Assembly (NCBI GenBank): GCA_934457115.1
Contig: CAKSHI010000004.1
Span: forward strand, 52,362-116,361
Direction of reading: 5' to 3'
Length of the DNA stretch: 64,000 nucleotides
Source: an uncultured Eubacteriales bacterium
Lineage (GTDB): Bacteria > Bacillota > Clostridia > Oscillospirales > Acutalibacteraceae
The notes below the pieces were generated by a model that made no database searches, had not been told where the DNA came from, and was given only the letters and a program-made list of their open reading frames with translations. The translations under genes were made by a program, and so were the position numbers. Below, piece by piece: positions 25,459 to 33,797 of the stretch; the stretch's first letter is position 1; the number at the start of each line of letters is the position of its first letter.

Positions 25459-25534
25459 ATTTCAGTATTTAACTCATTAGTTATATTTCACAAAAACCTA
25501 TTGGAATTATATCCAAAATTCTAATAGATAATAC

Positions 25535-25563
25535 TTGCAATATTCGGGTGCATATGGTATTAT
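25535..25563 (+). promoter_or_regulatory. Promoter of the S10-spc-alpha operon
   Basis: TTGCAA and TATTAT have a 17-base spacer; TATAAT three bases further would give a 20-base spacer. It is about 270 bases upstream of rpsJ, leaving a long leader. Confidence 0.55.
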
Positions 25564-25569
25564 AATATA

Positions 25570-25834
25570 TGCGTGACTGCAAGAGACTATGCGATGAAGC
25601 GGGAGGTTGCGGCTTTAGGCCGGTTTTTCCGTGGAGTATGTCCGATTTTAAACCGGGCGATTGAAATATGATTTTTGAGTAAGAGGCGTATACTATGCCC
25701 AAATCTCATAAAGTTTTCAACGTAACCCGGATCGACTCAAAAGGTCAGTCCGGTTTTTTGATACCTTTGCAGGAAACACCCGGGAGGGTGGCAAAGGATA
25801 AGCGCCCGCCAACTACAATAAGGAGGCGATCTTA
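25570..25834 (+). promoter_or_regulatory. Structured leader RNA of the S10 operon
   Basis: This 265-base region has no gene. It is GC-richer than its surroundings and holds several hairpins: an intrinsic terminator at 25726-25759, then CCTTTGC/GCAAAGG enclosing CACCC/GGGTG at about 25763-25797. Upstream bases around 25590-25680 are rich in paired GC segments and could compete with the terminator. The position fits an autogenous ribosomal-protein leader; a Clostridia-specific S10 leader class has been described, but I could not compare sequences. Confidence 0.6.
25726..25759 (+). terminator. Leader terminator (attenuator) before rpsJ
   Basis: CCGGATCGAC (25727-25736) pairs with GTCAGTCCGG (25744-25753) with one mismatch, followed directly by T6. 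A terminator inside a ribosomal operon leader implies transcription attenuation. Confidence 0.75.
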
Positions 25835-26146
25835 GTGGCAGTCAAAGAAAAAATAAGGATAAGGCTTAAAGGCTATGATCATCAGTTGGTAGATCAATCA
25901 GCAGAAAAGATTGTTGATACAGCAAAGAAAACAGGTGGAACGGTTTCAGGACCTATACCGCTACCGACAGAGAAACAAATCATTACAATATTACGTGCCG
26001 TTCATAAATATAAGGACAGCCGTGAACAATTTGAAATGAGAACCCATAAAAGACTTATCGATATTTTAAGACCATCAAACAAGACTGTTGAGTCATTGAT
26101 GAGTCTAGAGCTCCCTGCAGGTGTTGAGATAGAGATTAAACTTTAA
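25835..26146 (+). CDS. rpsJ: Ribosomal protein S10
   Basis: This 103-residue small-subunit protein heads the S10 operon and in many bacteria also serves antitermination as NusE. Motifs IRIRLKGYDHQLVDQSAEKI and MRTHKRLIDI are family hallmarks. The GTG at 25835 follows AAGGAGG. It lies just after the structured leader and is followed 67 bases later by rplC. Confidence 0.98.
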   Translation: MAVKEKIRIRLKGYDHQLVDQSAEKIVDTAKKTGGTVSGPIPLPTEKQIITILRAVHKYKDSREQFEMRTHKRLIDILRPSNKTVESLMSLELPAGVEIEIKL

Positions 26147-26213
26147 TCTTAACGAACAAGCAGACGAGGTCAAGTTGGATAAAACCAACCAATAACCTAT
26201 CAGGAGGTAAATT

Positions 26214-26846
26214 ATGCAAAAAGCAATCATTGGTAAGAAGATTGGTATGACCCAAATCTTCGACGAAAAAGGAAAAGTTATTCCCGTTACAGTTGTAGAG
26301 GCTGGCCCTTGCGTTGTTTCTCAAAAGAAAACAATCGAAAACGACGGCTATGAATCCATCCAAATGGGATTCGGCGACTTAAAACCTCACAAGGTAACAA
26401 AGCCTATGAAAGGTCATTTCGACAAGGCTAATGTAGCACCAAAGAGAATTCTTAGAGAATTCCGTTTTGATGATACAAGTGCTTACAACGTAGGCGACAT
26501 CGTTAAAGCAGACGCTTTTAACGAAGGCGATAAAATCGATGTTACGGGAAAAAGCAAAGGTAAAGGATATGCAGGCGTTATAAAGCGCTGGAACTTCAGA
26601 AGGCTTAAAGAAAGCCATGGTTCCGGTCCGGTTGCTCGCCATGGCGGATCATTGGGCTGCTGTTCAGACCCATCAAGAGTGTTTAAAGGCAGAAAAATGG
26701 CCGGTCACTTAGGTGCTGAAAGAGTAACAGTTCAAAACCTATTAGTTGTTAAGGTCGATGCTGAAAACAATCTAATTGCTATCAAGGGTGCTATTCCTGG
26801 TCCTAATGGTGGAACAGTGGTAATCCGTGACAGCGTTAAGGCGTAA
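26214..26846 (+). CDS. rplC: Ribosomal protein L3
   Basis: This 210-residue large-subunit protein reaches the peptidyl-transferase region. The start KAIIGKKIGMTQIFDEKG and the RHGGSLGCCSDPSRVFKGRK loop are diagnostic. The ATG follows AGGAGG. The 67-base gap after rpsJ is one of the larger ones in the operon. Confidence 0.98.
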   Translation: MQKAIIGKKIGMTQIFDEKGKVIPVTVVEAGPCVVSQKKTIENDGYESIQMGFGDLKPHKVTKPMKGHFDKANVAPKRILREFRFDDTSAYNVGDIVKADAFNEGDKIDVTGKSKGKGYAGVIKRWNFRRLKESHGSGPVARHGGSLGCCSDPSRVFKGRKMAGHLGAERVTVQNLLVVKVDAENNLIAIKGAIPGPNGGTVVIRDSVKA

Positions 26847-26863
26847 GGGAAGGAGGAATTATA

Positions 26864-27487
26864 ATGCCTAAAGTAGCAGTACTTGATATAGAAGGCAAAG
26901 AAGTTGACCAAATCGAATTAAGCGATAATGTGTTCGGTATAGAACCTAATGTACCAGTAATGCATCAAATGGTTGTAAACTATCTTGCTAATAATCGTCA
27001 AGGAACACAATCCGCATTAACCCGTTCTGAAGTTTCAGGTGGCGGAAGAAAACCTTGGAGACAAAAGGGAACAGGTCATGCAAGGCAAGGTTCAACTCGT
27101 TCACCTCAATGGAGACATGGTGGAGTTGTATTTGCACCAAAGCCTCGCAGCTACAGTTTTACTGTCAACAAAAAGGTTAGAAGGTTAGCAATGAAATCTG
27201 CATTCTCAAGCAAAGTATTAAGCAACGACATGATCGTTCTAGATTCTTTGAAATTAGATGGGTTCAAAACAAAGAAAATCATCAATATGTTAGATGCAGT
27301 AGGTGCTGATAGAAAAGCTCTCATTGTTATTCCTGAAGTAGATGAGAAAATCATCAGATCAACAAACAATATTTCCGGTGTACAAACTGCACTAATCAAC
27401 ACACTAAACGTTTACGACATTCTTAATGCAGATAAAATTATCGTGCTTAGAGAAGCAGTAAACAAAATTGAGGAGGTGTATGCATAA
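26864..27487 (+). CDS. rplD: Ribosomal protein L4
   Basis: This 207-residue large-subunit protein lines the exit tunnel; in some bacteria it also represses the S10 operon. The extended loop with GGGRKPWRQKGTGHARQGS is diagnostic. AAGGAGG precedes the ATG. Its stop overlaps the rplW start by one base (TAATG). Confidence 0.98.
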   Translation: MPKVAVLDIEGKEVDQIELSDNVFGIEPNVPVMHQMVVNYLANNRQGTQSALTRSEVSGGGRKPWRQKGTGHARQGSTRSPQWRHGGVVFAPKPRSYSFTVNKKVRRLAMKSAFSSKVLSNDMIVLDSLKLDGFKTKKIINMLDAVGADRKALIVIPEVDEKIIRSTNNISGVQTALINTLNVYDILNADKIIVLREAVNKIEEVYA

Positions 27488-27777
27488 TGGTAGCACAAGA
27501 TATTATTGTTCGCCCAATTATAACTGAAAAAAGTATGATGGGTACAGCCATGAAAAAATACACTTTCGAAGTTAATAAAAGTGCCAACAAAATCGAAATT
27601 GCTAAAGCAGTCGAAGAACTATTTGGTGTAAAAGTTAAGAAAGTAAATACTCTAAATGTTAGAGGTCATTTACGTCGTCAAGGCAGGAATGAAGGTTACA
27701 CACCGTCTTGGAAAAAAGCAGTTGTAACACTTACTGAAGAAAGCAAAAACATCGAGTTCTTTGAGGGCATGATGTAA
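27487..27777 (+). CDS. rplW: Ribosomal protein L23
   Basis: This 96-residue protein sits at the tunnel exit and docks trigger factor and SRP. The start (DIIVRPIITEKS) and loop VKKVNTLNVRG are typical. It overlaps rplD by one base, with its ribosome binding site inside the rplD end (GAGGTG). Confidence 0.98.
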   Translation: MVAQDIIVRPIITEKSMMGTAMKKYTFEVNKSANKIEIAKAVEELFGVKVKKVNTLNVRGHLRRQGRNEGYTPSWKKAVVTLTEESKNIEFFEGMM

Positions 27778-27779
27778 TC

Positions 27780-27852
27780 CTGTTGTAAGCAGGTGCAGAT
27801 TATGGGAAATGGCAATTCCCGCAAAGCCATCATGAGGAGAGTGAATTAAACA
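27780..27852 (+). other. rplW-rplB spacer with two small hairpins
   Basis: CCTG/CAGG and GGGAA/TTCCC stems lie in a 75-base spacer, followed by the rplB binding site. Most neighbouring gaps in the operon are under 35 bases. The pairing is weak evidence for a regulatory or processing element. Confidence 0.3.
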
Positions 27853-28686
27853 ATGGCCATTAAAAATTTTAAGCCGACTTCACCATCAAGAAGAAATATG
27901 TCGGTTCTAGATTACGCAGGCCTTTCAAAAGTGGCTCCTGAGAAAAGTCTTTTGGAACCTCTTAACAAGAAAGCAGGTCGTAACAGCTACGGAAGAATCA
28001 CCGTTCGTCACAGAGGCGGCGGAAACCGTAAAAAGTATCGTGTAATTGATTTTAAACGTCAAAAATTCGATATTCCCGGAAAGGTTCTTACTCTAGAGTA
28101 TGATCCTAACCGTTCAGCAAATATAGCATTAGTTCAATATGAGGACGGAGAGAAAAGATATATCATCGCACCTCACGGCCTAAAGGTTGGAGATCCAATC
28201 TTAGCAGGTACAACAGCAGATATTAAACCGGGTAACGCATTACCTTTGGTAAATATCCCTGTAGGTACATTCATCCACAATGTTGAACTTTACCCAGGAA
28301 AAGGTGCTCAATTAGCAAGAGCTGCTGGAAACATGGCTCAGCTAATGGCTAAGGAAGGCAACATGGCTTTACTTAGATTACCTTCAGGAGAATTAAGAAA
28401 TGTTCCTGTTAACTGCATGGCTACTATAGGCCAGGTTGGTAACTTGGATCATGAAAATGTAAAAATAGGTAAAGCAGGGCGTAAACGTCACTTAGGCTTT
28501 AGACCTACAGTTCGTGGATCTGTCATGAACCCGAATGATCACCCACACGGTGGTGGTGAAGGTAAGAGCCCGATCGGTCGTCCGGGACCTGTTACTCCTT
28601 GGGGTAAACCAACTCTTGGATACAAAACTCGTAAGAAACATAACCATTCCGACAAATTTATCGTAAAACGCAGAAACGGTAAATAA
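27853..28686 (+). CDS. rplB: Ribosomal protein L2
   Basis: This 277-residue protein supports subunit joining and peptidyl transfer. RITVRHRGGGNRKKYR and the C-terminal GGGEGKSPIGRPGPVTPWGK loop, which contains the conserved active-region residues, are present. The ATG follows GAGGAGAGTG. Confidence 0.98.
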   Translation: MAIKNFKPTSPSRRNMSVLDYAGLSKVAPEKSLLEPLNKKAGRNSYGRITVRHRGGGNRKKYRVIDFKRQKFDIPGKVLTLEYDPNRSANIALVQYEDGEKRYIIAPHGLKVGDPILAGTTADIKPGNALPLVNIPVGTFIHNVELYPGKGAQLARAAGNMAQLMAKEGNMALLRLPSGELRNVPVNCMATIGQVGNLDHENVKIGKAGRKRHLGFRPTVRGSVMNPNDHPHGGGEGKSPIGRPGPVTPWGKPTLGYKTRKKHNHSDKFIVKRRNGK

Positions 28687-28712
28687 GGCGTACAGAAAGG
28701 AGCTTATGAATT

Positions 28713-28988
28713 ATGGGCAGAAGCGTAAAAAAGGGTCCTTTTGTACAGCCTGTGTTGCTCAAAAGGGTTCAAGAGATGAATAAGACAGGCGAAAAGAAAA
28801 TTGTTAAGACTTGGAGCAGATCCTCAACAATTTTCCCTGATTTCGTTGGTCATACATTTGCAGTCCATGACGGACGCAAACACGTGCCGGTATATGTAAC
28901 AGAAGATATGGTTGGTCATAAACTAGGAGAGTTCGCTCCAACCAGAACTTTTAAAGGTCATGCCGGATCAAAAACAACAAAGAAATAA
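28713..28988 (+). CDS. rpsS: Ribosomal protein S19
   Basis: This 91-residue protein of the 30S head has MGRSVKKGPFV at its start and the conserved IFPDFVGHTFAVHDGRKHVP. It follows rplB by 26 bases, with AAAGGAG upstream. Confidence 0.98.
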   Translation: MGRSVKKGPFVQPVLLKRVQEMNKTGEKKIVKTWSRSSTIFPDFVGHTFAVHDGRKHVPVYVTEDMVGHKLGEFAPTRTFKGHAGSKTTKK

Positions 28989-29009
28989 CAGCCGAAAGGA
29001 GTGTATATC

Positions 29010-29345
29010 ATGGAAGCAAGGGCTTATTTAAAGCATGCCCGCATTTCTCCACGTAAAGTAACGGTTGTATTGGATTTAATTCGTAACAAACCCGTTGACT
29101 TAGCACAAGCTATCCTAGAGCATACCCCAAAGGCTGCTTGTGAAGATTTAAGTAAATTACTAAAATCAGCGATAGCAAATGCTGAAAATAATCATAATAT
29201 GGACGTTTCCAGACTTTACGTAGCAGAATGTTTCGTATGTCCGGGTCCGATACTCAAGCGTATTCGTCCAAGAGCTCAGGGCCGTGCTTTTAGAATTGAA
29301 AAAAGGACTTCACACGTAACCTTAGTTCTAAAGGAAAAAGAATAG
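29010..29345 (+). CDS. rplV: Ribosomal protein L22
   Basis: This 111-residue protein lines the exit tunnel. Residues ARISPRKVTVVLDLIRNKP and the beta hairpin GPILKRIRPRAQGRAFRI are diagnostic; the hairpin is where macrolide-resistance changes occur in other species. The ATG at 29010 has AAAGGAG upstream; the in-frame start at 29001 is too close to it. Confidence 0.97.
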   Translation: MEARAYLKHARISPRKVTVVLDLIRNKPVDLAQAILEHTPKAACEDLSKLLKSAIANAENNHNMDVSRLYVAECFVCPGPILKRIRPRAQGRAFRIEKRTSHVTLVLKEKE

Positions 29346-29364
29346 TTTGATTGGGAGGTAAACT

Positions 29365-30030
29365 ATGGGACAAAAAGTAAATCCACACGGTCTTCGTGTA
29401 GGAGTAATAAAAAATTGGGACTCCCGCTGGTTTGCAAAAGATAAAGACTTTGGCAACAATCTTGTCGAAGACTATAATCTCCGTAAAATGCTAAAGAAGA
29501 AACTTTATGCAGCTGGTATAGCTAAAATAGAAATCGAACGTACAGCTTCTAAAGTTCGCGTGCACATTCATTGTGCAAAGCCGGGCATTGTAATCGGAAA
29601 AGGCGGCAGCGAGATCGATAAACTTCGCGATGAATGTGAAAAAATGCTAAACAAAGCTGTTCACATCAATATCGTAGAAATTAAACAACCGGATTTAAAT
29701 GCTCAGCTAGTAGCAGAAGGAATAGCTCAACAATTAGAGAAAAGAGTTTCTTTTAGAAGAGCTATGAAAGCAGTTATAGGCCGTGCAATGAAATTTGGAG
29801 CAAAAGGTATAAAAACTCAGGTTTCAGGTCGTTTAGGCGGAGCTGAAATCGCAAGAACAGAACAGTATCATGAAGGAACAATTCCGCTTCAGACAATTCG
29901 CGCTGATATAGACTATGGTTTTGCAGAAGCAAATACAACATACGGAAAAATCGGTGTAAAAGTTTGGTTATACAAAGGAGAAGTTCTCGGTGATGCTAAC
30001 AGAGCTAACAGGGAAGGAGGCAATAAATAA
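29365..30030 (+). CDS. rpsC: Ribosomal protein S3
   Basis: This 221-residue protein of the mRNA entry channel starts MGQKVNPHGLRVGVI. It holds a KH domain with GIVIGKGGSEIDKL. Its stop overlaps the rplP start (TAATG). Confidence 0.98.
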   Translation: MGQKVNPHGLRVGVIKNWDSRWFAKDKDFGNNLVEDYNLRKMLKKKLYAAGIAKIEIERTASKVRVHIHCAKPGIVIGKGGSEIDKLRDECEKMLNKAVHINIVEIKQPDLNAQLVAEGIAQQLEKRVSFRRAMKAVIGRAMKFGAKGIKTQVSGRLGGAEIARTEQYHEGTIPLQTIRADIDYGFAEANTTYGKIGVKVWLYKGEVLGDANRANREGGNK

Positions 30031-30455
30031 TGTTGTTGCCAAAACGTGTAAAATATCGTAGGGTTCACAGAGGTCGTATGACCGGTAAAGCAACTCGCGG
30101 TAATACTGTTAGTAATGGTGAGTATGGTCTTCAGGCTTTGGAGCCAACTTGGATAACAGCTAACCAAATAGAATCTGCCCGTGTTGCAATGACTCGTTAT
30201 TGCAAAAGGTTCGGTAAAGTTTGGATAAAAATATTCCCAGACAAACCTGTTTCAAAGAAACCTCTTGAAACTCGTATGGGTAAAGGTAAAGGTGCGCCGG
30301 AATATTGGGTAGCAGTTGTTAAACCGGGACGCATTATGTTCGAAATCGAAGGAGTTCCTGAAGAAACAGCAAGAGAAGCTATGAGATTGGCAGCTAATAA
30401 ATTGCCGATTAAATGTAAATTTGTTAAGAGGGAAGAAAAGGGTGGTGAGCAATAA
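30030..30455 (+). CDS. rplP: Ribosomal protein L16
   Basis: This 141-residue protein binds near the A-site tRNA. KRVKYRRVHRGRMTGKATRG and GKGKGAPEYWVAVVKPGR are typical. It overlaps rpsC and rpmC by one base each, so the three are translationally coupled. Confidence 0.98.
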   Translation: MLLPKRVKYRRVHRGRMTGKATRGNTVSNGEYGLQALEPTWITANQIESARVAMTRYCKRFGKVWIKIFPDKPVSKKPLETRMGKGKGAPEYWVAVVKPGRIMFEIEGVPEETAREAMRLAANKLPIKCKFVKREEKGGEQ

Positions 30456-30661
30456 TGAAAGCTTCAGAAATCAGAGAATTAACACAAGAAGAGCTTTTGT
30501 CAAAGCTCAAAGACCTTAAAGCAGAGTTATTTAACTTGCGTTTCCAGCTTGCAATTAATCAGCTTGAAAACCCTATGCGCATAAAAGCTGTTAAGAAAGA
30601 TATCGCAAGAGTACAAACAATTCTTCGCGAAAACGAATTAAAAAACAGCGTTAACGCGTAA
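30455..30661 (+). CDS. rpmC: Ribosomal protein L29
   Basis: This 68-residue helical protein near the tunnel exit has the family core LKAELFNLRFQLAINQLENP and KAVKKDIARVQTILRE. It starts within the rplP stop. Confidence 0.97.
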   Translation: MKASEIRELTQEELLSKLKDLKAELFNLRFQLAINQLENPMRIKAVKKDIARVQTILRENELKNSVNA

Positions 30662-30678
30662 GGGAAGGAGGATACGAC

Positions 30679-30936
30679 GTGAGCGATAGGAACATGAGAA
30701 AAACCGAAGTCGGTAAGGTCGTTAGCAATAAGATGGATAAAACCATCGTTGTTGCAGTAGAAAACAGTGTAAAACATAAGTTTTACAGCAAAATCATTAA
30801 ACGTACAATCAGATTAAAGGCACATGACGAAAACAACGCATGTTCAATAGGTGATAAGGTACGTATAATGGAAACTCGCCCTCTATCTAAGGATAAGAGA
30901 TGGCGCTTAGTAGAAATCATAGAAAAAGCAAAATAA
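30679..30936 (+). CDS. rpsQ: Ribosomal protein S17
   Basis: This 85-residue OB-fold protein contains VGKVVSNKMDKTIVVAVE and RIMETRPLSKDKRWRLVEI. The GTG start at 30679 follows AAGGAGG. Confidence 0.97.
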   Translation: MSDRNMRKTEVGKVVSNKMDKTIVVAVENSVKHKFYSKIIKRTIRLKAHDENNACSIGDKVRIMETRPLSKDKRWRLVEIIEKAK

Positions 30937-30966
30937 TTATTTGGCTTTATAAAGGAGGAACGCACT

Positions 30967-31335
30967 GTGGTACAGCAGCAGACCTACCTCAAAGTTGCCG
31001 ATAACACCGGTGCGAAAGAAATTATGTGCATTCGCGTTTTAGGAGGTACCGGCAGGAGGTACGCCAATATAGGTGACGTTATAGTTGCTTCAGTTAAGAA
31101 AGCAGCACCAGGCGGAACTGTTAAAAAAGGCGACGTAGTAAAAGCAGTTGTAGTACGTACAGCAAAAGGTGTACGTCGTGAAGACGGAACATATATCCGT
31201 TTTGATGAAAACGCAGCAGTTTTAATAAAAGATGACAAGAACCCGAGAGGTACTCGTATATTCGGGCCGGTTGCGAGAGAATTACGTGATAAGGATTATC
31301 TAAAAATTCTAAGTCTCGCTCCCGAAGTACTTTGA
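30967..31335 (+). CDS. rplN: Ribosomal protein L14
   Basis: This 122-residue intersubunit-bridge protein contains VADNTGAKEIMCIRVLGG and RIFGPVARELRDKDYLKILS. GTG start after AAAGGAGG. It opens the spc part of the cluster. Confidence 0.98.
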   Translation: MVQQQTYLKVADNTGAKEIMCIRVLGGTGRRYANIGDVIVASVKKAAPGGTVKKGDVVKAVVVRTAKGVRREDGTYIRFDENAAVLIKDDKNPRGTRIFGPVARELRDKDYLKILSLAPEVL

Positions 31336-31349
31336 TGGAGGTGTTCACT

Positions 31350-31670
31350 ATGATAAAAAAGGTACATGTAAAAACGGGTGACACCGTAATCGTATTAAGC
31401 GGTAAAGAACGCGGAAAAAAAGGAAAAGTATTAGCTGTAAGCCCAAAAGAAGGTAAGGTTATCGTTGAGAAAGTCAATATGGTTTCTAAACACGTTAAAC
31501 CTAAAAAAATGGGTGAACAAGGCGGTATAGTAAAGGCTGAAGGCGCTTTATATGCTTGCAAAGTACAGCTTGTATGTCCTCACTGCTCAAAACCTACCCG
31601 TGTCGCTCACAAAATCTTTGAAGACGGCACAAAAGGGCGCATTTGCAAAAAATGTGGAGAAACCCTATAA
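31350..31670 (+). CDS. rplX: Ribosomal protein L24
   Basis: This 106-residue assembly-initiating protein has a KOW motif (GDTVIVLSGKERGKKGKV). Its C-terminus carries CPHC and CKKC pairs, a probable zinc site. The ATG at 31350 is eight bases after GGAGG; the in-frame start at 31332 overlaps rplN. Confidence 0.97.
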   Translation: MIKKVHVKTGDTVIVLSGKERGKKGKVLAVSPKEGKVIVEKVNMVSKHVKPKKMGEQGGIVKAEGALYACKVQLVCPHCSKPTRVAHKIFEDGTKGRICKKCGETL

Positions 31671-31681
31671 GGAGGATAAAG

Positions 31682-32221
31682 ATGGCAAGATTAAAAGAAT
31701 TTTACAAGAACGAAGTTTGCCCTGCACTTATGAAGAAATTCTCTTATTCAAGTGTTATGCAGCTTCCTAAGCTTGAGAAAATTGTTATTAATGTCGGTGC
31801 CGGAGAAGCTAAGGATAACTCAAAAGTTATCGATTCAATAGTGACAGATATGAAGGCAATAACAGGTCAAAAACCTTATATCTGCAGAGCTAAAAAATCT
31901 GTCGCTAACTTTAAGCTTCGTGAAGGAACTAAAATCGGCGTTAAAGTTACTCTTAGAGGAGAAAGAATGTATGAATTCCTAGATAGGCTATTCAATGTCG
32001 CTCTTCCAAGAGTTAGAGACTTCAGAGGAATTAATCCTAACTCTTTCGACGGCCGTGGTAACTACAACATGGGTCTTAAAGAACAATTAATTTTCCCTGA
32101 AATCGAATATGATAAAATCGACAAGGTTCGTGGAATGGACATTTGTTTTGTAACAACCGCAAACACCGACGAAGAAGCCAAAGAGCTATTAGAGCTAATG
32201 GGCGCTCCGTTTGCGAAATAA
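31682..32221 (+). CDS. rplE: Ribosomal protein L5
   Basis: This 179-residue protein binds 5S rRNA. LEKIVINVGAGEA and LKEQLIFPEIEYDKI are typical. The ATG at 31682 follows AAGGAGG; an upstream in-frame ATG lies within rplX and is rejected. Confidence 0.97.
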   Translation: MARLKEFYKNEVCPALMKKFSYSSVMQLPKLEKIVINVGAGEAKDNSKVIDSIVTDMKAITGQKPYICRAKKSVANFKLREGTKIGVKVTLRGERMYEFLDRLFNVALPRVRDFRGINPNSFDGRGNYNMGLKEQLIFPEIEYDKIDKVRGMDICFVTTANTDEEAKELLELMGAPFAK

Positions 32222-32233
32222 GGAGGTATATCT

Positions 32234-32419
32234 GTGGCCAAAGTTTCAATGAAAGTTAAACAAGCAAGAGAACCTAAGTACTCATCAAGAGCATATAACA
32301 GATGTAAAATCTGTGGCAGGCCGCATGCCTATCTTCGTAAGTTTGGTATTTGCCGTATATGCTTTAGAGAACTTGCTTACAAAGGCGAGATTCCGGGCGT
32401 AAAAAAAGCCAGCTGGTAA
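32234..32419 (+). CDS. rpsN: Ribosomal protein S14, zinc type
   Basis: This 61-residue short form of S14 has CKICGRPHAYLRKFGICRIC, the two Cys pairs of the zinc-binding variant common in Bacillota. GTG start after AAGGAGG. Confidence 0.97.
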   Translation: MAKVSMKVKQAREPKYSSRAYNRCKICGRPHAYLRKFGICRICFRELAYKGEIPGVKKASW

Positions 32420-32444
32420 AAGCTTAGCAAAGGAGGTAAACAGT

Positions 32445-32843
32445 ATGCAGATAACAGATACAATTGCGGATTTACTTACAAGAATTCGTAATGCAATTTC
32501 TGCAAAGCATCCAACTGTAAAGATTCCTGCATCTAAGGTTAAAGTAGAAATCGTTAAGATTTTATTAGATGAAGGTTATATCAAGAAATATACAGTTATT
32601 GAAGATGGCAAGCAAGGCATGATTAAAATCAGCCTTAAATATGATGAAAACAAACAATCTGCAATTACAGGTTTGAAAAGAGTTTCAAAACCGGGCTTGC
32701 GTATATATAGCGACGTAGAGAACATGCCAAAAGTTATGAAAGGCTTAGGTGTTGCTATAATTTCGACATCAAAAGGTATTATGACAGACCGTCAAGCAAG
32801 AAAAGAAAACGTTGGTGGCGAAGTTCTCGCATTTATTTGGTAA
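32445..32843 (+). CDS. rpsH: Ribosomal protein S8
   Basis: This 132-residue protein binds the 16S central domain; in E. coli it also represses the spc operon. Start ITDTIADLLTRIRNAI and end STSKGIMTDRQARKENVGGE are diagnostic. Confidence 0.98.
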   Translation: MQITDTIADLLTRIRNAISAKHPTVKIPASKVKVEIVKILLDEGYIKKYTVIEDGKQGMIKISLKYDENKQSAITGLKRVSKPGLRIYSDVENMPKVMKGLGVAIISTSKGIMTDRQARKENVGGEVLAFIW

Positions 32844-32855
32844 GGGGGTGCAGTA

Positions 32856-33404
32856 ATGTCTAGAATTGGAAGAAAACCTATAAATATTCCCGCCGGAGTT
32901 GAGGTTAGCCTTAATGACGGTGTTATCACAGTTAAAGGTTCTAAAGGTACATTAACTCAAAAAATTCATCCAAATATTTCAGTTGAAATAGATGGTAATA
33001 TAATCAATGTAACTCGTCCAAACGACGATAAAGAAAACCGTTCCTTACATGGTCTTACTCGTACATTAATTGCTAATATGATCGAAGGAGTTTCCAAAGG
33101 TTATACTAAGGAATTAGAAGTTAACGGCGTAGGTTATCGTGTACAAAAACAAGGTAAAAATCTTGTTATGAACTTAGGTTATTCTCATCAAGTTACTATG
33201 TCTGACACAGATGACATAACAATCGAAGTTCAAGGAACCAACAAAATCATTATCCATGGTGCCGACAAGCAAAAAGTAGGTCAATTCGCAGCAGAAGTTC
33301 GCGAAAAACGTCCACCGGAACCATATAAGGGTAAAGGTATAAAATATGTAAACGAAGTAATCCGCCGCAAGGAAGGCAAAGCCGGCAAGGGCGGCAAGAA
33401 GTAA
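32856..33404 (+). CDS. rplF: Ribosomal protein L6
   Basis: This 182-residue protein near the factor-binding site contains MSRIGRKPINIPAGVEV and VREKRPPEPYKGKGIKY. The ATG follows AAGGGGG. The C-terminus is a Gly/Lys-rich tail. Confidence 0.98.
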   Translation: MSRIGRKPINIPAGVEVSLNDGVITVKGSKGTLTQKIHPNISVEIDGNIINVTRPNDDKENRSLHGLTRTLIANMIEGVSKGYTKELEVNGVGYRVQKQGKNLVMNLGYSHQVTMSDTDDITIEVQGTNKIIIHGADKQKVGQFAAEVREKRPPEPYKGKGIKYVNEVIRRKEGKAGKGGKK

Positions 33405-33421
33405 TTAAGGAGTGAATAAAT

Positions 33422-33781
33422 ATGGTTAATAAGGCTTCTAAAAATCAAGCCAGATTACACCGTCATAAGAGAGTACGCGGCAAGATCCAAGGAACATCCT
33501 CTTGCCCACGTCTAAATGTTTTCCGCTCCACAAGTAACATCTACGCCCAATTGATCGATGATGAAAAAGGTGTAACTTTAGCATCAGCTTCAACATTAGA
33601 CAAAGAGCTAAATGGTTACGGCGGAAATAAAGAAGCAGCTCGCAAAGTAGGCGAATTAATCGCAAAACGTGCTGCTGAAAAGAACATAGAAGAGGTCGTT
33701 TTTGACCGTGGTGGATATATATTCCACGGCCGTGTCAAAGAGTTGGCCGAAGGCGCTCGCGAGGGTGGACTCAAGTTCTAA
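33422..33781 (+). CDS. rplR: Ribosomal protein L18
   Basis: This 119-residue 5S rRNA-binding protein contains RPRLNVFRS-type sequence (CPRLNVFRSTSNIYAQ) and the end VFDRGGYIFHGRVKELAEGA. It is followed 16 bases later by rpsE. Confidence 0.97.
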   Translation: MVNKASKNQARLHRHKRVRGKIQGTSSCPRLNVFRSTSNIYAQLIDDEKGVTLASASTLDKELNGYGGNKEAARKVGELIAKRAAEKNIEEVVFDRGGYIFHGRVKELAEGAREGGLKF

Positions 33782-33797
33782 AGAAGGAGGAATACTT

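Noticed and set aside
33702..33797. Longer S5 reading frame overlapping rplR
   Set aside because: The S5 family start and AGGAGG identify TTG 33798; the upstream part is rplR in another frame.
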